This document shows positions 1 through 6,939 of a stretch of 15,355 nt of DNA, one piece after another. The notes beneath the pieces were generated by a model that was not told the origin of the DNA, searched no databases, and was given only the letters and a program-made list of their open reading frames with translations. The position numbers and the translations under genes are program-made. Origin of the DNA: Polyangiaceae bacterium (GTDB taxonomy: Bacteria > Myxococcota_A > Polyangia > Polyangiales > Polyangiaceae); contig JAICXU010000015.1 of assembly GCA_025934595.1 (NCBI GenBank), forward strand, positions 1 to 15,355, written 5' to 3'. The first letter of the stretch is position 1. Every line of letters starts with the position of its first letter.

Positions 1-30
1 TCCCCTGGGTATTCGCTTGCGGTGTGGAGC

Positions 31-217
31 GATTACGGGCCGCTCGACATCTCGGATGTCGACCTTGCAAAAAATCCTCTCGCTCGAGGGATTACGGGGC
101 GTTCGACATCTCGGATGTCGAGCTTGCACAAATCCTCTCGCTCGAGGATTACGGGGCGTTCGACATCTCGGATGTCGAGCTTGCACAAATCCTCTCGCTC
201 GAGGATTACGGGGCGTT
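31..217. repeat. 57-bp tandem repeat, about 3.3 copies, each with a hairpin
   Basis: Units begin at 31, 90, 147 and 204 with GATTACGGG; the fourth copy stops after about 14 bases. Spacing is 59, 57 and 57 bp. Copies 2 and 3 are essentially identical; copy 1 differs at a few positions and carries two extra bases. Every full copy contains a perfect inverted repeat, arms TCGACATC and GATGTCGA with loop TCG (44-62, 103-121, 160-178). In copies 2 and 3 the stem extends by a G-U and a G-C pair. The array begins about 5 bases beyond the rhlE stop in the direction of rhlE transcription, so it would lie in the 3' region of that mRNA. It may terminate or stabilise the transcript (inference). There are no variable spacers, so it is not CRISPR. 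The near-identity of copies suggests recent expansion. Confidence 0.9.
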
Positions 218-222
218 TGCGA

Positions 223-1530
223 TCAGGCGCGCACGCCGCGATAACGTCGCGGACGAAAGCGGCGTGGCATCCGCTGTTGCTCGGGCTTCGCGGTCGCGTC
301 GCGGAGAGGAGCCGGCGGGGGTGGCTGGCTCGCGATCGCGAGAGGCTCCGCGACGATGTCGCTCTTCGTGGAAGGGATGCGCGTCTTGATGAGACGCTCG
401 ATGTCCGCGAGAAAAGATCTCTCGTCGGGATCGCAAAATGAAATCGCGCGACCGCTCGCGCCGGCGCGTCCGGTGCGGCCGATGCGATGCACGTAGCTCT
501 CGGGCTCGTTCGGGATGTCGAAGTTGACGACGAGCGATACGCCGTCGACATCGATGCCGCGCGCGGCGATGTCGGTCGCGACGAGCACGCGGGTGAGGCC
601 GTTCTTGAATCCGGCGAGCGCTCGTTCACGTGCGCCTTGCGTCTTGTTTCCGTGGATCGCCGCGGTGCGAATGCCCGCGCGCTCGAGCCTCTCGGACAAA
701 CGATTCGCGCCGACCTTGGTTCGCGTGAAAACGAGCACGCGCTCGGCGGTCGCGTCTTCTTCCAGAATGCTCTGAAGAAGCGCTTTTTTCGCGGGTTTCG
801 TCACGAAGATGACGGATTGATCGATCGTCGGCGCGGTGGTGACGGCCGGCGTGATCGAGACGCGCACGGGATTCTTCAAGAGCGTGCTCGCGAGCTTCAC
901 GACCTCCGGCGCCATCGTCGCCGAGAAGAAAAGCGTCTGACGATTTTGCGGAAGCATCGCCACGATGCGGCGCACGTCGTGGATGAATCCCATGTCGAGC
1001 ATGCGATCCGCTTCGTCGAGGACGAAATGCGTGACGTCGCGCAGCGAGACGAGCCGCTGTCCGATGAGATCGAGCAAGCGTCCCGGCGTCGCGATGAGGA
1101 GCGACGGCCTCTCGCGGAGAGCCTTCTCTTGTCGGTATTGGCTCACGCCTCCGTAGATGACCGCGTGCCCGACGTTCAGATGTCGGCCGTACGCGTCTGC
1201 GCGCTCTTTGATCTGCGCCGCGAGCTCGCGTGTGGGGGTGAGGACGAGCGCGCGGATCGTCGCCTCGTTCGTCTTCGAGAGCATTTGCAAGATCGGCAGC
1301 ACGAACGCCGCGGTCTTACCGGTGCCCGTCTGCGCACATGCGAGCACGTCGCGCCCCGCGAGCGCGTGCGGCACGACCTCGCTTTGCACGGGAGAAGGCG
1401 AGGAATAGCTCTCGTCGAGAGTAGCCCGAACGAGGGGAGGCGCGAGACCTAGGTCCGCAAACGAAAGCGCGCAGACTTGTCGCGCTTCCTGAGTAGGCAC
1501 CGCGACTTGGGCGGCTATGTCGATGCTCAC
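223..1530 (-). CDS. rhlE: RhlE-type DEAD-box ATP-dependent RNA helicase
   Basis: ATP-dependent RNA helicase expected to remodel RNA duplexes in the cytoplasm (ribosome assembly or RNA turnover in this family). All superfamily 2 motifs are present, in order: Q motif with PSPVQ near residue 45, Walker A AQTGTGKT (66-73), PTRELAAQ, TPGR, DEAD (172-175), SAT (203-205), then VLVFTRTK, HGNKTQG, DIAARGID and HRIGRTGRAG in the second RecA domain. The run VLVFTRTKVGANRL and AIHGNKTQGARERAL is characteristic of RhlE rather than SrmB or DbpA. The tail is short, Pro-rich then Arg-rich (PRRFRPRRYRG), as is common for RNA-binding tails. The start chosen is GTG at 1530, with GGAG 9 nt upstream; an in-frame TTG at 1584 would add 18 residues but sits inside a hairpin arm and adds nothing conserved. 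Length is 435 aa, normal for the family. A hairpin repeat array follows the stop. Confidence 0.93.
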   Translation of the reverse strand: MSIDIAAQVAVPTQEARQVCALSFADLGLAPPLVRATLDESYSSPSPVQSEVVPHALAGRDVLACAQTGTGKTAAFVLPILQMLSKTNEATIRALVLTPTRELAAQIKERADAYGRHLNVGHAVIYGGVSQYRQEKALRERPSLLIATPGRLLDLIGQRLVSLRDVTHFVLDEADRMLDMGFIHDVRRIVAMLPQNRQTLFFSATMAPEVVKLASTLLKNPVRVSITPAVTTAPTIDQSVIFVTKPAKKALLQSILEEDATAERVLVFTRTKVGANRLSERLERAGIRTAAIHGNKTQGARERALAGFKNGLTRVLVATDIAARGIDVDGVSLVVNFDIPNEPESYVHRIGRTGRAGASGRAISFCDPDERSFLADIERLIKTRIPSTKSDIVAEPLAIASQPPPPAPLRDATAKPEQQRMPRRFRPRRYRGVRA

Positions 1531-1581
1531 GAGAGAGTGCTCCGAAAGGGAAGTGTCTGTAGCGCGCCGCGGCCCGTGATG

Positions 1582-1599
1582 CAAATCGCCCCGGATTTG
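1582..1599. other. small inverted repeat between the outer-membrane gene and rhlE
   Basis: Arms CAAATC (1582-1587) and GATTTG (1594-1599) enclose a G+C loop. It lies in the short gap between the upstream gene's stop (1622) and the rhlE start. Either a weak terminator without a T-tract or part of the rhlE leader; function is not shown. Confidence 0.3.
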
Positions 1600-1621
1600 G
1601 GCCGACGCGGCTCGTCGTGAT

Positions 1622-2938
1622 TCACATCATGTGATGCATCGGTTTCAGATCATCGCCGAGCATCCACATTCCGAAAATGTGAAGGCCCATGTTCGCGGTG
1701 ACGGCGGAGTCGGTGCCGTAAAAACCTTGGAGCGACGGCGGAATGCGCACGTACGTCGCCTCGCCGAACACGCCGAGCTGCACGCCGCTCGTCTGGCCAC
1801 CCGCGATCACGCGCTCGAAGCCGAGCGTCTCGAAGAACCACGGTGAGCTCACGCCGCCGCCGCGATCCTCCGGCTCCTCGCGCTGATTGAATTCGCTGCG
1901 ATGCCAGAAAATCTGACGACGATTCGGGGAGCGGATCGCGAGCTCGAAGAGCGCGCTCGCCGCGGTATTTTTTTGTCCCTCGCCATTGCGATCGTCCGCG
2001 TCGATCGCGGAATCGAGCAGACCGTCGATCCGAAATCCCCTGAAATTTCCCCATCCGTATGCGCTTGCGGAAAATTGCGTCGCGTCGGGATCCGTGTCGC
2101 CTTGGTTTCGCAAACGCTCGCCGGAGATTTGGATTTCGAGAGCGCGCGCGAACGTGTGGCGCACGCGCGCCGCGAACGAAGCGGGCGGTGCGACGTGCGG
2201 ATAAAAACGACTGTCCTCTGGCGTGAGCTCCTTCGCGCTGAATGCGGACGCCTCGATCCACGTGTCCCCCGAACGAAGCGCGGCGCCGAGCACGGGGAAC
2301 GTCTCGTGCGGGTTCTCTCCTTTATGATGCTTGCGAGGCACGGTGGGACCGGGCGAGCTCGCGCGATGCATGAAGATCGGCGGGCCAATCGTCGCGCTGC
2401 CTTGGCCTCCGAAGAGCGACAGATCGAAGCGACCTTCGCTCATCATGCCTTTCGGATGCCACCCGTCCATCGACGCGAACGGATGCACCGCGATCATCGC
2501 TTGATGAAATAGTTGATGCGAATGCTGCGCGTCCCAGAGCCCTTCGCCGGATTGCCCGACCTCCGGAATTCCCGCCGCGCCCACGCTGAAAGGCTCGAAA
2601 TTCAGCATCAAAAGCGCTTCGAAGTACCCCTTGCCGTCGCGGTAGTAGCCCATCGCCCAGTCATCGGTGAGCAGCGGATACGTCGCGCCGCCGTTCCAAT
2701 CGTGCCCGCCTTGATTCGCGATGCGATGCGCGCCGAGCCCCGTGTTCTGCAAATGCGCGAAGCCGTTCAGCATCAAATGAAATCCGCCCGGCATGCCAGG
2801 CGTGCCTGGGATCAACGTCTCGCGCGGCGTCGCATAAGGGAGCTGCGCGGGATCGGCGGCGTGCGAAGGCTGGTCGTCCGCCTGCGCGATTCGCGGCGAC
2901 GCGATCAGCGCGGAAACGAGAAGAAGGATCCGGCGCAC
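1622..2938 (-). CDS. secreted outer-membrane-type protein, function unknown
   Basis: Family not recognised with certainty. The GTG start at 2938 gives a compact Sec signal peptide (basic RR, then ILLLVSALIASP, cleavage near AQA-DD). The mature protein of about 418 aa is rich in aromatic residues and in Gly-punctuated amphipathic strands (for example YFEALLMLNFEPFSV and VQLGVFGEATYVRI), which fits an outer-membrane beta-barrel. It has several His/Met clusters (AQHSHQLFH, RKHHKGENPHE, and a C-terminus ending MHHMM), which hint at metal contact; this is only inference. An in-frame ATG at 2980 would give a longer, very basic n-region containing RRRFLS, similar to a twin-arginine motif, but would overlap the preceding gene by 76 bp; the GTG overlaps it by 34 bp. 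The overlap with the upstream lipoprotein gene implies co-transcription and probably translational coupling. Confidence 0.75.
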   Translation of the reverse strand: MRRILLLVSALIASPRIAQADDQPSHAADPAQLPYATPRETLIPGTPGMPGGFHLMLNGFAHLQNTGLGAHRIANQGGHDWNGGATYPLLTDDWAMGYYRDGKGYFEALLMLNFEPFSVGAAGIPEVGQSGEGLWDAQHSHQLFHQAMIAVHPFASMDGWHPKGMMSEGRFDLSLFGGQGSATIGPPIFMHRASSPGPTVPRKHHKGENPHETFPVLGAALRSGDTWIEASAFSAKELTPEDSRFYPHVAPPASFAARVRHTFARALEIQISGERLRNQGDTDPDATQFSASAYGWGNFRGFRIDGLLDSAIDADDRNGEGQKNTAASALFELAIRSPNRRQIFWHRSEFNQREEPEDRGGGVSSPWFFETLGFERVIAGGQTSGVQLGVFGEATYVRIPPSLQGFYGTDSAVTANMGLHIFGMWMLGDDLKPMHHMM

Positions 2939-4581
2939 GGATAGGAAACGCCGCCGTTGATGTTTGCTCCGCCGTTGCATCCGCTCGAGTCGTCGTCGAC
3001 GTACCTACCGTAGCTCGTTTTTCCTTTGTGCACGTACGTGAGCGTCGCGCCGTTCGATCCGCTCGGCTCGGCGACGAACGCGTCGCCGATGGCCATGAAG
3101 TAGATGCCGTCGTCGTCGTACGCGTCGAACGTGAAGCCCGTGATGTCGGCGGGAGCGACGCCCGGCGCGAGCGGGATCGCGATGCGCTTGACGTTATTTT
3201 CACCACCGAAATAATCGGCGGTCATTTGCGGGCCGCTCGATACGACGGTGCCTGCGTTCGCGCGCAAGACGAAGCCGCCCGATGCGCTCGCTCCGATGCT
3301 CGGGTCGATCGACGAGGGCCCGCACGTGGCGTCGCCGGATCCTCCGACGTCCATCGCATAGACGTCGACCATCAAGTAGCGCGTCATGTCGAACGTCTGC
3401 GTATCGTCGATCTTGCCTTCGCGTTTCAGCTCGAGATTCGTGAGCCGATAGAGCCATGGCGCGTACGTGTCGACGATCGCTTCGCGCCTGCCGCCGAATT
3501 GCGTGACGCCGAGCGCGTCCATGTCGACGGGAAGGGGACGCAGCACGATGGAATACGCGTCGTCTTGCGACGGATCGTTTCCGGGATTCGACGTGTTCCA
3601 ACCGGCGAGCGCGCCATCCGCCATCGCGTCGCTGCCCGTGCCGCACGCTTGTCCGTATCCGCCGCGGCTCTCGAACAAGCGGTTGTGACCGTCACCGTAA
3701 TAAACGACGGGGTGCGCGTTCTCCATGCGCGGCACGCCAGCGGACGGCGCGACGGTGCCCGTGCATCTTTCGAAGTGTCCTGCTCCTCCGTATCCGTAGA
3801 TGCCTTCCATGTCGAGACCGCGTCCCCAGCGCGCGATTTCGCTGCGCACCCCGCGCGCGCCGCCGCCGCAGAGCGCCGTCGTTCCGCCGTTTTCGTTCGT
3901 GTACGTGAGCTGATAATTTTTTTGCGCCTTCGACCAGCCGAGCAAAATCGGCAGATCGTCGAACGATTTTTGCTTCGGCCACTTCACGATCGGTGCGTGC
4001 GTCATGCCTTCGGCAGCGGCTCCCATCGCGGATGCGGGCGTGAGAGTGATCTTCGAGATGCATGCGCTCTTCGTCGCCGCGGGCGCGCTGAGCGGAGAGA
4101 CGCGCACCGAGATCACGTCTCCCGCGGCGAGCGCGCCGAGATGCATCGCATACGAAAATCGATCGGCGCCTTGATGAAGCACCATGTGGCCGATCAGGTA
4201 TGCGCCATTTCGAATCTCGAGGACGAGCGCTTCGTTGCCGCTCTCGCCCCACGACGTTGCGCTCGCCGCCGCGGCATCGATCGTGAGCGCGTATTCGTCG
4301 GCGGTGCTCGCGGTGGCGAGCGCGTCGAGCTTCGCGTCGGTCGTCGTGACGACGCATTCGGACGCGCCGCCCGCGTCGATCTCGGCGCGCGATCCTGAAT
4401 CCGCATTTTGCGACGCCGCGTCGCCGCTCGCCGCGCCGCTGTCCTCTTCGAACGAGCTGCCGGGCGTGCCGGAATCGATCGTGCTCGCGCCGCCGCCGCT
4501 CTCCGACGCGCATCCCGCAAAGACGAACGCCGCGCAGACGAGTGGCGCACACGCGATCCAGGCGACCCGGCATTTCGTCAT
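2905..4581 (-). CDS. large lipoprotein, function unknown
   Basis: A 558-aa lipoprotein. The N-terminus has a short basic segment, a hydrophobic stretch (APLVCAAFVFAGC) and a lipobox with Cys at about residue 24, so it should be lipid-anchored to the inner or outer membrane. A Ser/Gly/Ala/Asp-rich linker of about 50 residues follows, then a first beta-rich module (about 75-180) and a large second module (about 190-558) rich in Gly, Asp and aromatics. The mature part has eight further Cys residues, an even number compatible with disulfides. I recognise no catalytic motif; the ending (DDDSSGCNGGANINGG) resembles secreted carbohydrate- or calcium-binding proteins, but this is weak. Start is the ATG at 4581 because it directly precedes the signal sequence. 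It overlaps the downstream outer-membrane-type gene, so the two are probably expressed together and may form an anchor-barrel pair. Confidence 0.82.
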   Translation of the reverse strand: MTKCRVAWIACAPLVCAAFVFAGCASESGGGASTIDSGTPGSSFEEDSGAASGDAASQNADSGSRAEIDAGGASECVVTTTDAKLDALATASTADEYALTIDAAAASATSWGESGNEALVLEIRNGAYLIGHMVLHQGADRFSYAMHLGALAAGDVISVRVSPLSAPAATKSACISKITLTPASAMGAAAEGMTHAPIVKWPKQKSFDDLPILLGWSKAQKNYQLTYTNENGGTTALCGGGARGVRSEIARWGRGLDMEGIYGYGGAGHFERCTGTVAPSAGVPRMENAHPVVYYGDGHNRLFESRGGYGQACGTGSDAMADGALAGWNTSNPGNDPSQDDAYSIVLRPLPVDMDALGVTQFGGRREAIVDTYAPWLYRLTNLELKREGKIDDTQTFDMTRYLMVDVYAMDVGGSGDATCGPSSIDPSIGASASGGFVLRANAGTVVSSGPQMTADYFGGENNVKRIAIPLAPGVAPADITGFTFDAYDDDGIYFMAIGDAFVAEPSGSNGATLTYVHKGKTSYGRYVDDDSSGCNGGANINGGVSYPCAGSFFSFPR

Positions 4582-4641
4582 CGACGCGAGCGAGAAAAAG
4601 CAACTCTCGTTCCTCGACCTCGGTCGATGCGCGATCCGAAA

Positions 4642-4661
4642 TCGCCTTATTTCAAAGGCGA
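4642..4661. promoter_or_regulatory. 7-bp inverted repeat upstream of the large lipoprotein gene
   Basis: Arms TCGCCTT (4642-4648) and AAGGCGA (4655-4661) around a 6-nt AT-rich centre, about 60-80 bp upstream of the ATG at 4581. The only AT-rich palindrome in this gap, so an operator or promoter-associated site is possible; no regulator can be assigned. Confidence 0.3.
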
Positions 4662-4696
4662 ATCGAGGCGTCCATGGAGTCGCTCTGATCCAGTCG

Positions 4697-4714
4697 GCGC
4701 GCGGTCCCGCGCGC
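4697..4714 (-). terminator. G+C hairpin after the Cys-rich lipoprotein gene
   Basis: Perfect 8-bp arms GCGCGCGG (4697-4704) and CCGCGCGC (4707-4714), some 20 nt beyond the stop at 4735. It is a very stable hairpin at the right place for a terminator of the minus-strand gene, but no T-tract follows, so Rho-dependent termination or mere 3' protection is equally possible. Confidence 0.4.
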
Positions 4715-4734
4715 GCTCCGTGATGCTTCGCGAG

Positions 4735-5379
4735 TCAGCCGCCGTCGCGATGTCGGCCGCCGCTGCCACCGCCACCACCGAAGCCGTCCGGCGCGCAGAA
4801 CGCGAAGCCGAATGGAGTCGCTTGGCACGTGTCGCCGTCAGGACATTCTTTGTCGCTCGCACAGAGCTGCGCGGATTGCATGTCGTTGCCGCACGACGAT
4901 GCGCAAACTGCGCTCGCCGCGCCGGTATCGTCTTGGCTTGCGCAGCACACCTGACCGGATGCGCAATTCTGCGAGCTCGAGCAAGAGAGCGCCAGGCCGT
5001 TCGCGCAGCTTCCCTTGTCGACACACGCTGCGGTGCCGCCCCCGCCGCCACCACCACTGCCGATGTCGACACAGCAATCTTGCTTCGTGTCATCGCATGT
5101 CGTCGCGCCGCACGTGATCGACGTGCTCACGGTGCCTGTCGTGCCGCCGCCGGAGCCCGACGTTCCGCCGCTACTTCCACCGCTACTTCCGGTGCCGCCA
5201 CTCGTGCTGCCGCCGGATCCCGACCCCGATCCCGATCCGGATCCCGATCCCGAAGATCCGTTCCCGCTTCCGTTCGTGCCGTTCGTGGTGTCGGGCTCGG
5301 GCGCGAGCTTTCCGCCGCACGCCGCAGCGAGAAGGAGAATGGAGATGGAGGCGAGCGAAGCGATTCGGGCGGTTTTCAC
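4735..5379 (-). CDS. Cys-rich lipoprotein with Gly/Ser linker
   Basis: A 214-aa secreted lipoprotein of the type abundant in myxobacteria. From the GTG at 5379 it has a signal peptide with lipobox LLLAAAC (Cys at about 21), a long Gly/Ser/Thr linker (about 30-85) including a pure Ser-Gly run, and a domain with 16 Cys (about 90-195) arranged as short units such as QDCCVD, GQVCCAS, KECPDGDTC. These resemble small disulfide-knit modules; no enzyme motif is visible. It ends in a Gly-rich tail. The same frame stays open upstream to 6108, but there it overlaps the next gene and encodes Arg-rich shadow sequence, so I reject the longer form. No Shine-Dalgarno precedes the GTG; TTGACG (5415-5410), 17 bp, then TACGAA suggest a promoter placing transcription at or near the GTG (leaderless, inference). 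An in-frame TTG at 5415 would add 12 residues. Confidence 0.8.
   Translation of the reverse strand: MKTARIASLASISILLLAAACGGKLAPEPDTTNGTNGSGNGSSGSGSGSGSGSGSGGSTSGGTGSSGGSSGGTSGSGGGTTGTVSTSITCGATTCDDTKQDCCVDIGSGGGGGGGTAACVDKGSCANGLALSCSSSQNCASGQVCCASQDDTGAASAVCASSCGNDMQSAQLCASDKECPDGDTCQATPFGFAFCAPDGFGGGGGSGGRHRDGG
5215..5250. repeat. 6-bp repeat encoding the Ser-Gly run
   Basis: Six consecutive hexamers close to (C/G)GATCC, encoding alternating Ser and Gly on the minus strand inside the lipoprotein linker. Such a repeat can change length by slippage in 6-bp steps without breaking the frame. Confidence 0.75.
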
Positions 5380-5444
5380 GCCGAATTTCGTAGCGCGAGC
5401 GATCCGCTCCGTCAACGAGCAGAAAATGATGGTGCAGCGGAATT

Positions 5445-6089
5445 TCAGCGGGCGCGCACTTGGACGAGAACGATTGTCCCGATTCCTCCCGGCGCTCCGA
5501 ACTTGGCGTGCGTCGAGGACGCCGCGATACACGCGGCGACGGCCGCCGAAGCGGGCGCACCGGAATCGACCTTCGCGCCTTCCACTTCTCCGCCCGCGGC
5601 GACATCGACACGCACGACCGCGAATGGAGCCGTTTTGTCGGTGGATTCCGCCGCGTAGCACGCGTGGAAATCCTCGGTGAGCTTCATCGTCGCGCGGTCG
5701 GCGTCCATGCGGCGCAAAAGACGCGGCGTGGCAATCCTCCGCGGAACGGCGCTCTTCGCGGTCGTCACGGACGTGACGACGCGCTCGTCGCCGGGTGAGC
5801 CATTCGACTGCGAGTCGCCGTGAACGTCGGCGAGGTCTTGCCCGAGATGCTCGTCGATCCTTCCCGAACCGGTCGACACCGTCAAATGCGGATCGGCGGC
5901 CGTCGAGCCTCGCGTCAGCGTCGGGGATTTCGCCGCCGGAGCAGCGGCCGGCGCGGCCGGCGTTTTCGCGGCAGCGGCAGCGCGCGCGGATTTGACCGCG
6001 CCGGCTTTGGCGATGCGCTCTTGCGCCATCGCATGACCACCTACAGTGCTCGACACCATCAGCGCAGCCGCGAAAAAGAAGCGATTCAT
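5445..6089 (-). CDS. periplasmic protein with AgmX/PglI-type C-terminal domain
   Basis: A 214-aa exported protein. The signal peptide (MNRFFFAAALMVSSTVGGHA, cleavage near AMA-QE) is followed by an Ala/Pro/Lys-rich linker (about 25-60), a variable region (60-125), and a C-terminal domain (about 130-212). That domain shows the pattern of the myxobacterial AgmX/PglI tail: FHACY with Cys144, then VVRVDVAAGGEVEGAKV, then an AACI motif with Cys187, then a Gly-rich strand. This TonB-like fold ends many myxobacterial envelope and motility-associated proteins; the function here is unknown. The two Cys residues probably form the family's disulfide. The start is supported by GGAG six nt upstream of the ATG. 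The gene is divergent from the response regulator and lies 65 bp upstream of the Cys-rich lipoprotein gene on the same strand. Confidence 0.82.
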   Translation of the reverse strand: MNRFFFAAALMVSSTVGGHAMAQERIAKAGAVKSARAAAAAKTPAAPAAAPAAKSPTLTRGSTAADPHLTVSTGSGRIDEHLGQDLADVHGDSQSNGSPGDERVVTSVTTAKSAVPRRIATPRLLRRMDADRATMKLTEDFHACYAAESTDKTAPFAVVRVDVAAGGEVEGAKVDSGAPASAAVAACIAASSTHAKFGAPGGIGTIVLVQVRAR

Positions 6090-6196
6090 GATTTTCTCCG
6101 TTCCTCATGACGAACGGCGCGTCTCGTCCTCGACTTCAGGGCGCGCGTGCAGGAATCGCTCACGAGCTTGTCGTTTTTTCCAGAAGCTCTTAGCGT
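6090..6196. promoter_or_regulatory. divergent promoter region, AgmX-tail gene and receiver-XRE gene
   Basis: A 107-bp spacer between two diverging starts. On the minus side it holds the GGAG ribosome site (complement of 6096-6099). On the plus side TTGTCG (6168-6173), a 17-bp spacer and TAGCGT (6191-6196) form a weak sigma70-like promoter next to the ATG at 6197; if used, the transcript would be leaderless, perhaps from the second ATG at 6206. The XRE domain of the regulator makes this spacer a natural place for autoregulation (inference). Confidence 0.35.
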
Positions 6197-6811
6197 ATGG
6201 CCCCCATGCCCGACCTCCCCGCGGTGCGCATCCTCATCGTCGACGATGACAAAACGATCTGCGAGTTCATGCAGACGCTGCTCGAAAAAGACGGCTTTCA
6301 GGTCAAGACGCTCAGCGATCCCACGCTGGTCGAGGACGAGGTTCGGAGCGGCGGCTACCACATCATCATTCTCGATTTGATGATGCCGAAGATGGACGGC
6401 ATCGAAGCACTTCGTCGCATTCGTAAGATCGACACCGACATCGCCGTCGTCATGTTCACGGGCTTCCCGAACCTCGAGAGCGCGGTCGCATCGATGAAGC
6501 TCGACGCCGTCGACTACATCAAGAAGCCGTTCAATGCCGACGAGTTCCGCGAGGTCTTGAGCCGCGTGATGCTCAAGAAGGGTCTCGCCCGCGAGCCCGA
6601 AGAGCAGCTGCATCGCGTGATCGGCGACACCATTCGCAACCTTCGCAAAGAAAAAGATCTCACGCTGAAGCAGATGGCGCGGCGTACGGGTCTCTCGGTG
6701 TCGCTGCTCTCGCAAATCGAGCGCGCCGAATCTTCCGCGTCGATCAGCTCGCTCTACAAGATCGCGCTCGCCCTCGAGAGCCGCATCCAAGATCTGTTCG
6801 GCGACTTCTAG
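6197..6811 (+). CDS. response regulator, receiver domain fused to XRE-type HTH
   Basis: A 204-aa regulator. The N-terminal receiver domain (about 11-125) carries the acidic pair in LIVDDD (Asp16, Asp17), the phospho-acceptor Asp60 in ILDLMMPKMDG, Thr88 in FTG and Lys110 in KKPF, so it should be phosphorylated by a sensor kinase. The C-terminus (about 140-204) is a cro/C1-type HTH: IRNLRKEKDLTLKQMARRTG, then SVSLLSQIERAESSAS and ISSLYKIALAL, ending in IQDLF. The usual output partners of receivers are OmpR, NarL or Fis-type domains; an XRE output is less common. No histidine kinase gene is in the window, so the partner is elsewhere. The start may be the ATG at 6197 or that at 6206 (three residues shorter); neither has a good Shine-Dalgarno. 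The gene stands alone and converges on the SUKH gene. Confidence 0.93.
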   Translation: MAPMPDLPAVRILIVDDDKTICEFMQTLLEKDGFQVKTLSDPTLVEDEVRSGGYHIIILDLMMPKMDGIEALRRIRKIDTDIAVVMFTGFPNLESAVASMKLDAVDYIKKPFNADEFREVLSRVMLKKGLAREPEEQLHRVIGDTIRNLRKEKDLTLKQMARRTGLSVSLLSQIERAESSASISSLYKIALALESRIQDLFGDF

Positions 6812-6867
6812 GAAGAGAAATCAGAAATAGAAAAGAGGGTGCCCTGAATGAAAGGGTGCCCGCCCCT

Positions 6868-6937
6868 CGCAGGTGCTCGGTTTGCTTCGCAAACCTGCAC
6901 GCCTGCGGTCCTCCCCAAATCGGCTGCTTCGCAGCCG
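6868..6937. terminator. twin hairpins between convergent genes
   Basis: Two perfect 7-bp hairpins share the loop TTC: GGTTTGC/GCAAACC (6879-6895) and CGGCTGC/GCAGCCG (6921-6937). The first can extend through imperfect pairing of GCAGG near 6869 with CCTGC near 6901. They lie between the stop of the regulator (6811) and the stop of the convergent SUKH gene (6940), so a bidirectional terminator is the simplest reading. No T-tract follows either. Confidence 0.55.
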
Positions 6938-6939
6938 GC

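Noticed and set aside
31..217. CRISPR array
   Set aside because: Units are contiguous 57-bp tandem copies with no unique spacers, and no cas gene is present.
31..217. Coding interpretation of the 57-bp repeat
   Set aside because: The unit preserves frame, but the 59-bp first interval breaks it, and all frames through the array continue antisense or out of frame over the helicase with no credible start.
487..1452. 321-codon plus-strand frame
   Set aside because: Antisense to the rhlE helicase; its charged, repetitive composition is typical of shadow frames in GC-rich DNA.
3028..4398. 456-codon plus-strand frame
   Set aside because: Antisense to the large lipoprotein gene, which has a lipobox and plausible composition; the plus frame is Arg/Val/Asp-rich noise.
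4408..5658. 416-codon plus-strand frame
   Set aside because: Antisense across two minus-strand genes and an intergenic gap; Arg/Ala-rich without motifs.
5380..6108. N-terminal extension of the Cys-rich lipoprotein frame
   Set aside because: It overlaps the AgmX-tail gene in another frame and is Arg-rich; the lipobox directly after the GTG at 5379 marks the true start.
6086..6790. 234-codon minus-strand frame
   Set aside because: Antisense to the receiver-XRE regulator, whose motifs are complete.
6837..6862. Direct repeat GGGTGCCC
   Set aside because: Two 8-mers 18 bp apart with no symmetry or consistent context; likely chance next to the hairpins.
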